Shown: positions 1 through 5,893 of the stretch, piece by piece
How positions within the stretch are numbered: position 1 is the stretch's first letter
How the letters are laid out: each line of letters starts with the position of its first letter
Source: an uncultured Eubacteriales bacterium
GTDB lineage: Bacteria; Bacillota; Clostridia; Oscillospirales; Acutalibacteraceae
Reading direction: 5' to 3'
DNA length: 6,073 nucleotides
NCBI GenBank assembly: GCA_900319255.1
Contig: ONNU01000311.1
Coordinates: forward strand, 1-6,073
Made by a program: the position numbers and the translations under genes
Notes under the pieces: generated by a model
Seen by the model: only the letters and a program-made list of their open reading frames with translations
The model's database searches: none
Told to the model about the DNA's origin: nothing

Positions 1-18
1 CACTCGTCACACTCGTCA
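1..18. repeat. 9-bp direct tandem repeat (two copies) at window edge
   Basis: CACTCGTCA occurs twice back to back (1-9 and 10-18), followed by CA, which could begin a third, diverged copy. The array starts exactly at the window edge, so more copies may lie to the left. No function can be assigned. It may be intergenic or the repetitive end of a gene outside the window. Confidence 0.55.
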
Positions 19-120
19 CAGAAGCGCCGCCGATGCCGGCTCAAACCCCTTATTCCTGATTCAATTCCACTTTCCGAATTCCAGATTTTCAAAATATTTT
101 TCCATTTTCAATTTAATCAA

Positions 121-158
121 TCCTGATTCCTGATTCCTGCCTTCCGACTCCTGACTCC
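121..158. repeat. Degenerate heptamer tandem repeat, consensus TCCTGAY
   Basis: Five consecutive 7-bp units can be read: TCCTGAT, TCCTGAT, TCCTGCC, TTCCGAC, TCCTGAC, then a partial TCC. A single related unit (TCCTGAT followed by TC) lies at 55-63, and the sequence between (60-90) contains similar TTCC-spaced words. This looks like a low-complexity intergenic repeat, read on the other strand as AGGAATCAGGAATCAGGA. It lies upstream of the promoter, so it is unlikely to be transcribed with the operon. Confidence 0.7.
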
Positions 159-204
159 GGGGGTGTTCCTCCACTGCTCAGAATAAAAGTTAATAAATAA
201 TACA

Positions 205-232
205 TTTTTTAAAGTATGTTTTGTAGTATAAT
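205..232 (+). promoter_or_regulatory. Predicted sigma-A-type promoter of the three-gene operon
   Basis: A perfect TATAAT -10 box lies at 227-232. The expected -35 position holds only a T-rich stretch (205-210, 16-bp spacer), a poor match to TTGACA, so the -35 is weak or the promoter needs an activator. The surrounding AT-rich sequence (181-250) fits a Firmicutes promoter. Transcription would start near 238-241, giving a leader of about 28 nt, too short for a riboswitch. No other promoter is evident between the three genes, so all are probably transcribed from here. Confidence 0.6.
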
Positions 233-252
233 TAAAGATAAGTATTTTTAAC

Positions 253-259
253 GGAGGGG
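253..259 (+). promoter_or_regulatory. Strong ribosome binding site of the hybrid kinase gene
   Basis: GGAGGGG lies 7 nt upstream of the ATG at 267. It is nearly a full anti-Shine-Dalgarno match at good spacing and fixes that ATG as the start. The Lys/Arg-rich N-terminus followed directly by a hydrophobic segment agrees with it. Confidence 0.85.
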
Positions 260-266
260 CGGGCTG

Positions 267-3200
267 ATGAAGAAAAGATCAAAAACGATAATTATTATTG
301 CCGCTGTTGTAATACTTCTGCTTGCTGCGAATATTGCCGAGATAGCTATGGTTTTCAATGTCACTACATCTGATACCACCAATTACGGCGCTGACAGGCT
401 TGAGGTAATAAGCCGGGAGCTTGTCAAGACTATTGATGAGAAAAAGCTGTCCACAATGAGCTTTGCCCTTGAGGTGCAGCCCCTGATTGATGACCGTGAA
501 GCCTGCGAGGAGTTAATCAGGAAAAAGAAAAAGGAAATGATAGAGGCAACCAATTCCGTCTGCTTCAATGTTTATCTTGCAACTGACGGATGGTATTATA
601 TTCCGGATTTTGATTCGCCGGATGATTATGTGATAGAAAAGCGTTCATGGTATGTGGGCGCAATGAAAAAGCAGGGCGAGCCTTATGTCACCGATCCTTA
701 TGTTGACGCTATGACCGGAGATGTGTGTTTTTCGGTATCGGTGATGCTTGCAGACGGTAAGTCCATCGCCTGCATGGATTATTCCATGTCTGATATTCAG
801 GCGCATATCCAGCAGATGAACGCCGACAATAACCAGAAGGCTATTATCGTTACCGATGAGGGGATTATCGCCGGATGCACAGATATTATGCAGGTGGGTA
901 AAAAGCTTGTGAGCGAGCTGCCGGATTATGCGGGGGTCTTTTCTCTTGTCAAAAGCAGCGATCAGCCTGTTTCTCTCAATCAGCGGGGAAACAGTATCTT
1001 CGCCACCTCCTCCGGCTTCGGATGGTATCTTATCGTCAGCGAAAATCACTGGAATCTGTACAGAACTCCCTACACGGTGATAATATTGATGGTCATCCTG
1101 TCAATGTCTATTTTTGGCGTGATCCTGACGATGTATTTCATTACAGCAAAGAATGAGAATAAGGCTCAGGAGGAGCTTGACTCTGCAAAGAAATATTTTT
1201 CGGAGATTTCCGCAGACCTGCGGGAACCTCTCGATCATATCATAAAGGGCGCAAGCGTTGAGAATATCAGAAATTCCCCCGATTATGAGCAGGAATTTGA
1301 AAGCATAAGAGAATCCGGTGCAAAGCTTTCGGATACCGTGTCAAAGCTGCTGTCCTACTCAGGGCTTATCGAACAGCCCAAGGAAAAGAGAAAAAAGAAA
1401 AAGCTCCATGACGTTGAGGTGAGCAAACGCTTCCGGGCGATCATACTTTCTCTTCTTATCGTAGTATCCCTGATATGCTTCTATTTCAATTACACCACTA
1501 CCGTGTATTACGGCGAGGGTCAGATGCAGAAGCTGTCTGCAAATTATGAATATGAGCTTTCCGAATGGATCAATACCCAGAAGAGCATACTTGATATGTT
1601 CTGCAGCAATATCTCCACAGCTCCCGAGCTGCTGGAAAACTATGACGGCGCTGTTGAATATCTTGACAGGATAACAAAGCAGTATCCCGAGATCTCCGTA
1701 AGCTATCTTGCAAACCCGGATATGGAGCATACGGTAATAATGAACAACGGCTGGGAGCCGGATGATAACTGGCACGTTGAGGAGCGTGACTGGTATAAGG
1801 AGCTTATGGCTTCCGAAAAGAACTGGATCATATCCTCGCCCTATTATGATGAACAGACCGGTCTATACTGCGTTACCTTTGCAAAGAAGGTCTATAATGA
1901 CAAAACGGGAGATTTTCTCGGAAACTTCGGCATCGACTTTTATATGGATAAGCTTGTGGATATTCTCGGCAAAAACTACAGCGATACCACCTACGCTTTT
2001 CTCGTTGATGCAAAGGGCGAGATCATAAATCATCCCTTCGGAAAATATCAGATGTCGGAAAACGGCTCCACCAGTATCGCCAGCCTGCCCTATAATTCAG
2101 TAGAGACCAACGGAGAGGATATCCAGATCATAAAGGATTATGACGACCGCTATAAGATAGTTATATCAACAAGAAATGAAACCTCCGGCTTTTCGATATA
2201 TGTGGTCAACAATCTGTTATCGCTGTACAGGAATGTGTTCATCATGGGAACCCTCTGCCTGCTTGCAATGATCGTATGCGTTATTCTTGTATATATACTC
2301 ATGACCAATCTTATCAGTCTGCAGGACAAGGCGAATCAGAAGCTTCGTGAATCCGCCGATGCGGCTATTTCAGCTGATAAGGCAAAGAGCGATTTCCTTG
2401 CGCAGATGTCCCATGAGATACGCACGCCTATCAATGCGGTGCTGGGAATGAATGAAATGATACTCCATGAAAGCCGTGACCCGCAAATAAAGGAGTATTC
2501 CGCAAATATACAAAGCTCGGGAAGAACTCTTCTTTCGCTTATTAACAGCATCCTTGATTTTTCAAAGATCGAGGACCGCAAAATGGAGATCATCTCCGCA
2601 GAATATCAGACCGCTGTAATGATAAACGATCTTGTGACCTCAGTTTCCCGCAGGGCTGCGGATAAGAAGCTGAAATTTACTGTAGAAGCAGACGAAAGCC
2701 TGCCCTCTGTGCTGAAGGGCGACGATGTAAGGATACGGCAGGTAATAATAAACCTGCTGACCAATGCGGTAAAATATACCGAAAATGGCTCTGTCACCCT
2801 TATTATAAAAGAGGAAAGCCGCAGCGGCAGCGATATCATGCTTTATGTTGAGGTAAGGGATACCGGTATCGGAATAAGGCAGGAGGATATCGCCGGGCTG
2901 TTTGAGACCTTCCGGCGTCTTGATGAAAAGCGCAACAGGCATATCGAGGGCACAGGACTTGGAATGTCCATTGCAACAAGGCTGCTTGAAATGATGGGAA
3001 GCAGGCTTGAGCTTGAAAGCGTCTACGGCGAAGGCTCGAGGTTCTATTTCAGCCTCAGACAGGAGATCACTGATGATACCCCGATGGGCAGCTATGAAAG
3101 CCATATCGAAGCCGACCAGCATGACGAACAGGGCGGCATGAGATTATATGCGCCAAAGGCAAGGATCCTTGTTGTTGACGATAATTCAATGAATCTGAGG

Positions 3201-3968
3201 GTCGCAGAGAACTTCCTGAGCCTGTACGGAATAAGCGCAGACACAGCCTCATCAGGCGAAAAATGCCTTGAACTCCTCAGCAGCAGAAGCTATGATATGA
3301 TCCTGCTTGACCACATGATGCCGAAAATGGATGGTATAGAGGTCATCCGTGAAATAAGAAAGCGCAGTCTTGTACCGGAGAATACAAAGATAATCGTACT
3401 GACTGCCAATGCGATAATCGGCGCAAGGGAAATGTATATTACCGAAGGCTTCGACAGCTACCTGACAAAGCCTATCGAAAGCCGTGAGCTTGAAAAGCTT
3501 CTCAGAGCGAACCTGCCGGAGGAGCTGATACGGCTCAGAGAAACCGGAGCCGATACAGAAAGCGATACCGAAAAGCCAGATGATGACAGCTTCACCTTCA
3601 GCGAGGTGCTGAAAATAAGAGAGCTTTGTCCCGAGCTGAATATGGCAGCAGGAATGGAGAACTGTATGGACTCAAAGGAATTCTGGCTTGATACAGCGGC
3701 AGGCTTTGTTGAAGCAGACCGGTCACAGGAGCTTTGCACAGCCTTTGAGCAGAAGGACTGGAAGCTTTACCGAATTATTGTCCACAGCATGAAAAGCTCA
3801 GCAAAGACTATCGGCGCAGAGCTTGTTTCCGAGCATGCCCGTCTTTCAGAGCTTGCGGCAGCCGAGGGCAATGCGGAATATATAGAGAAAAGGCATGAGG
3901 AATTTATCAGTGAATTCAGAACGCTGATAGAAAATATGAGAAAGGTGTTGGAATTATGTTCAAAGTAA
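267..3968 (+). CDS. Hybrid sensor histidine kinase with two dCache-like sensors, a degenerate HisKA, and HisKA-HATPase-REC-HPt
   Basis: A membrane sensor kinase that should pass phosphate through its own receiver and HPt to partner receivers. Four hydrophobic segments (about residues 8-30, 270-292, 391-410, 658-680) imply two extracellular loops, each resembling a dCache domain: RSWY at 126-129 with DPYVD at 143-147, and RDWY at 507-510 with PYYD at 525-528. The cytoplasmic stretch 305-370 aligns with the later HisKA domain, but SADLREP (315-321) has Ala316 where the phospho-acceptor His should be, and no ATPase follows it. The real catalytic core comes next: HisKA (H716 in SHEIRTP), HATPase (N833 in the N box, DTGIGI 865-870, GTGLG 895-899), receiver (D971/D972, phospho-acceptor D1015, T1046, K1068) and C-terminal HPt (H1173 in HSMKSS). 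All catalytic residues of that core are present. It is first in a three-gene operon and overlaps the next gene by 13 bp. The architecture is clear; the ligand is unknown. Confidence 0.95.
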   Translation: MKKRSKTIIIIAAVVILLLAANIAEIAMVFNVTTSDTTNYGADRLEVISRELVKTIDEKKLSTMSFALEVQPLIDDREACEELIRKKKKEMIEATNSVCFNVYLATDGWYYIPDFDSPDDYVIEKRSWYVGAMKKQGEPYVTDPYVDAMTGDVCFSVSVMLADGKSIACMDYSMSDIQAHIQQMNADNNQKAIIVTDEGIIAGCTDIMQVGKKLVSELPDYAGVFSLVKSSDQPVSLNQRGNSIFATSSGFGWYLIVSENHWNLYRTPYTVIILMVILSMSIFGVILTMYFITAKNENKAQEELDSAKKYFSEISADLREPLDHIIKGASVENIRNSPDYEQEFESIRESGAKLSDTVSKLLSYSGLIEQPKEKRKKKKLHDVEVSKRFRAIILSLLIVVSLICFYFNYTTTVYYGEGQMQKLSANYEYELSEWINTQKSILDMFCSNISTAPELLENYDGAVEYLDRITKQYPEISVSYLANPDMEHTVIMNNGWEPDDNWHVEERDWYKELMASEKNWIISSPYYDEQTGLYCVTFAKKVYNDKTGDFLGNFGIDFYMDKLVDILGKNYSDTTYAFLVDAKGEIINHPFGKYQMSENGSTSIASLPYNSVETNGEDIQIIKDYDDRYKIVISTRNETSGFSIYVVNNLLSLYRNVFIMGTLCLLAMIVCVILVYILMTNLISLQDKANQKLRESADAAISADKAKSDFLAQMSHEIRTPINAVLGMNEMILHESRDPQIKEYSANIQSSGRTLLSLINSILDFSKIEDRKMEIISAEYQTAVMINDLVTSVSRRAADKKLKFTVEADESLPSVLKGDDVRIRQVIINLLTNAVKYTENGSVTLIIKEESRSGSDIMLYVEVRDTGIGIRQEDIAGLFETFRRLDEKRNRHIEGTGLGMSIATRLLEMMGSRLELESVYGEGSRFYFSLRQEITDDTPMGSYESHIEADQHDEQGGMRLYAPKARILVVDDNSMNLRVAENFLSLYGISADTASSGEKCLELLSSRSYDMILLDHMMPKMDGIEVIREIRKRSLVPENTKIIVLTANAIIGAREMYITEGFDSYLTKPIESRELEKLLRANLPEELIRLRETGADTESDTEKPDDDSFTFSEVLKIRELCPELNMAAGMENCMDSKEFWLDTAAGFVEADRSQELCTAFEQKDWKLYRIIVHSMKSSAKTIGAELVSEHARLSELAAAEGNAEYIEKRHEEFISEFRTLIENMRKVLELCSK
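3942..3947 (+). promoter_or_regulatory. Ribosome binding site of the stand-alone receiver gene, inside the kinase gene
   Basis: AAGGTG, within the purine-rich run GAGAAAGGTG, sits 8 nt before the ATG at 3956. It lies inside the last codons of the kinase gene, so translation of the receiver is probably coupled to that of the kinase. It supports the start at 3956 over the in-frame ATG at 3968, which would leave a receiver lacking part of its first strand. Confidence 0.65.
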
Positions 3969-4318
3969 TGTTTATTGACGATGACCCGATGGTTCTCCGT
4001 ATGGCGTCATTTATGATGAAAAAAAGCGGATATGCGTCTGTTACGGCGCAGTCCGGAGAGGAGGGGCTTGCGGCTGCGGCTGCTGAAAGCCCTGCGCTTA
4101 TCATGGTGGATGCTGAAATGCCCGGCACAGACGGCTTCGAGGTCACAAGACAGCTTACCTCCGGACAGACAGCAGCACCGGTCTGTATGATGTCCGGCAC
4201 CATCACCGATGAGATCCGCGCTCAGGCATTGTCAGCGGGAGCGATAGATATAATAGAAAAACCGCTGAAAGCGCCCGATATACTCAGGATCATCGGACAG
4301 ATCAAAACGGAGGGATAA
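3956..4318 (+). CDS. Stand-alone CheY-like response regulator receiver
   Basis: The 120 residues are a single receiver domain with no output domain. The acidic pocket is D8-D10 (IDDD), the phospho-acceptor is D52 in VDAEMPGTDG, the hydroxyl switch position is S80 (MMSGT) rather than the commoner Thr, and the conserved Lys is K102 in EKPL. An alanine run (39-43) sits in the second helix. It overlaps the kinase gene by 13 bp and ends 2 bp before the HD-GYP gene, so the three products are probably made together. Known single-domain receivers act as phosphate shuttles or sinks, or bind a target protein as CheY does. Here it could accept phosphate from the kinase HPt (H1173) or from the HPt of the downstream protein, or compete with the downstream receiver. 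The sequence cannot decide which. The family call is secure; the role is inference. Confidence 0.93.
   Translation: MFKVMFIDDDPMVLRMASFMMKKSGYASVTAQSGEEGLAAAAAESPALIMVDAEMPGTDGFEVTRQLTSGQTAAPVCMMSGTITDEIRAQALSAGAIDIIEKPLKAPDILRIIGQIKTEG
4309..4314 (+). promoter_or_regulatory. Ribosome binding site of the HD-GYP gene, inside the end of the receiver gene
   Basis: GGAGGG overlaps the last two sense codons of the receiver gene and sits 6 nt before the ATG at 4321. This is a strong site, and the stop-to-start gap is only 2 bp, so translation of the two genes is likely coupled. Confidence 0.8.
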
Positions 4319-4320
4319 TA

Positions 4321-5775
4321 ATGCAGAACTGGGCAGCAGTTGTTGACGACGATCCGTCAAATCTGAAAGCAGCCGAAAGGATATTAAGCTCTCACGGCTA
4401 TAAGGTGAGCTGCTTATCCTCAGCAAAGGAGCTTCTCAGATTCGTCAGCGAAAATACACCCGATATAATATTACTTGATCTTCATATGCCTGAAATGGAC
4501 GGCTTTCAGGCGCTGCGCCATCTCAGGCTCCATTCCTACAGCACATCCATCCCTGTGATCTTCCTGACGGCAGACGATGACAGTGAAACAGAAACGAAGG
4601 CTCTTGCGGTAGGCGCAATGGATTTTGTAAAAAAGCCTTTCTGTCCCTCCGTCCTGCTCATGAGGGTGCAGAATACCATCAATCTCATCCGCTTGCAGAC
4701 TGACCTTAAAAAGGAGGTCAGCCGGATGACGAAGGAGATCATAAGAGAGCATAAGAAAAACGAAAGGCTGTCCCTCCAGATCGTCCAGACCCTCACCGGG
4801 ACAATAGACGCAAAGGACAGCTATACAAGAGGTCATTCCGGCAGAGTTGCGGAATATTCCCGTGAGATCGCTAAAAGAGCCGGCTATTCCCAGCGCTCGC
4901 AGGAGGAGATCTATATGATGGGGCTGCTGCATGATGTGGGAAAGATCGGTGTTCCCGACACGGTAATAAATAAGCCCTCGCAGCTTACCGATGAAGAATA
5001 TGAGCTTATAAAGACCCATCCAACAGTAGGCTTTGAGATACTGAAAAGCATAACGGAAATGCCCAAGCTTGCCATCGGAGCAAGATGGCACCATGAAAGA
5101 TATGACGGACGGGGCTATCCCGACAGGATCAGCGGAAGGGATATCCCCGAGGAAGCCCGTATTATCGCAGTAGCAGACGCATATGACGCAATGTCCTCCC
5201 GGAGAAGCTACCATGAGGTCTTTCCCCAGGATTATATACGCAGCGAGCTTGAAAAAGGAAAGGGCACACAATTCGATCCTGTTTTTGCAGATATCATGCT
5301 TGAGATCATCAGCGAGGATAAGGATTTCAGCCTGAGAGAAATGACCGATATCAATACTCTGTCCATGCAGAAGCCCTTGGGAGAAGAAATGCTGACAGAC
5401 CCGGAGCCGCTGATGGAAGAACTGGAAAAAGCAGGGATGAATCCCCTGATGGGAATGAAATACTGCATGAACGACCCGGAATTTTATAAGGAAATGCTGT
5501 GGGAATTTGTATCAGGCTCGGACGACCGCATTGAAAAGCTTGAAAAAAGCTTCAGCTCAGGAGATATCAGCAAATACCGTATTGCAGCCCATTCTCTGAA
5601 AAGCTCGTCAAAAAGCATCGGAGCGGATACATTATCAGAGCTTGCGGCAGCGCTTGAAAAAGCCGCAAAGGAAAATGATACAGGACAGATCATGTCAGAG
5701 CATAGCCGACTTATCGAAACGCTGAAAAACTGTGTCGGCGCAATAAGAAGCGTGCTGGAAAAGAACAGGAAATGA
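4321..5775 (+). CDS. REC-HD-GYP-HPt response regulator, predicted c-di-GMP phosphodiesterase
   Basis: The predicted output protein of the operon, cytoplasmic, 484 residues. The N-terminal receiver (about 4-120) has D9-D11, phospho-acceptor D53 in LLDLHMPEMDG, T83 and K105. A charged, probably coiled-coil linker (about 122-155) leads into an HD-GYP domain (about 156-335). Its signature residues are all present: H172 (RGHS), H204-D205 and K208 (LLHDVGKIGVPD), H233 (KTHP), H257-H258 (WHHER), GYP at 265-267 and D286 (VADAYDAM). It should therefore be catalytically competent. HD-GYP enzymes hydrolyse c-di-GMP and some act on 3',3'-cGAMP; substrate choice cannot be read here. REC-HD-GYP alone is the RpfG-type layout. 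This protein adds a C-terminal HPt domain (about 360-484, H424 in AAHSLKSSSKSIGA) closely resembling the HPt at the end of the upstream kinase. Phosphorylation at D53 probably controls activity; the role of H424 is open. Confidence 0.94.
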   Translation: MQNWAAVVDDDPSNLKAAERILSSHGYKVSCLSSAKELLRFVSENTPDIILLDLHMPEMDGFQALRHLRLHSYSTSIPVIFLTADDDSETETKALAVGAMDFVKKPFCPSVLLMRVQNTINLIRLQTDLKKEVSRMTKEIIREHKKNERLSLQIVQTLTGTIDAKDSYTRGHSGRVAEYSREIAKRAGYSQRSQEEIYMMGLLHDVGKIGVPDTVINKPSQLTDEEYELIKTHPTVGFEILKSITEMPKLAIGARWHHERYDGRGYPDRISGRDIPEEARIIAVADAYDAMSSRRSYHEVFPQDYIRSELEKGKGTQFDPVFADIMLEIISEDKDFSLREMTDINTLSMQKPLGEEMLTDPEPLMEELEKAGMNPLMGMKYCMNDPEFYKEMLWEFVSGSDDRIEKLEKSFSSGDISKYRIAAHSLKSSSKSIGADTLSELAAALEKAAKENDTGQIMSEHSRLIETLKNCVGAIRSVLEKNRK

Positions 5776-5822
5776 TAGGGCAGCAAGCTATAAAGGTTTT
5801 GCCTCATCAACCTCGATTGTAT

Positions 5823-5867
5823 AAAAAAGCTCACGGACAAGGAGTGCAATTTTCCTCATCCGTGAGC
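5823..5867 (-). terminator. Rho-independent terminator between convergent genes
   Basis: GCTCACGGA (5829-5837) and TCCGTGAGC (5859-5867) form a perfect 9-bp stem, and an inner AGGA/TCCT pairing (5840-5843 with 5853-5856) can extend it across a small internal loop. The six A residues at 5823-5828 become a T-tract directly after the stem on the minus strand, so this is best read as the terminator of the minus-strand gene ending at 5894. The + strand lacks a matching T-run after the stem (GTTGTATTCGG, then TTTT), but the same hairpin may also weakly stop the phosphorelay operon. No better + strand terminator is visible. Confidence 0.75.
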
Positions 5868-5893
5868 GTTGTATTCGGTTTTAATAATTCAGT

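Noticed and set aside
3..59. An open frame running in from the left edge to a TGA at 57-59, possibly the end of an upstream + strand gene
   Set aside because: Only 18 codons are visible, the first part is the 9-bp repeat and there is no recognisable motif. It cannot be told from chance.
1..158. CRISPR array
   Set aside because: The repeats are 7-9 bp, directly abutting and without unique spacers.
159..172. GGGGG-TGTT-CCTCC hairpin, possibly an upstream gene's terminator
   Set aside because: The stem is five pairs with one G-T wobble, and no T-tract follows.
181..266. A c-di-GMP riboswitch in the operon leader
   Set aside because: The predicted leader is only about 28 nt and the AT-rich region has no GEMM-like conserved helices.
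645..1049. A 134-codon minus-strand open frame opposite the first sensor domain
   Set aside because: It is antisense to a conserved dCache region and shows no domain; the + strand reading has clear Cache motifs.
1762..2028. An 88-codon + strand open frame in a second frame within the kinase
   Set aside because: It overlaps the second dCache domain, has low-complexity composition and no visible ribosome binding site.
4471..5271. A 266-codon open frame on the minus strand opposite the HD-GYP gene
   Set aside because: It lies wholly within a gene with intact HD-GYP motifs. Its translation is Cys- and His-rich with no recognisable domain, and no ribosome binding site was identified. It is a shadow of the + strand coding bias.
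5794..5813. AGGTT/AACCT hairpin after the HD-GYP stop codon as a + strand terminator
   Set aside because: It is only a 5-bp, AT-containing stem with a 10-nt loop, followed by no T-run. The 9-bp stem further on is much stronger.
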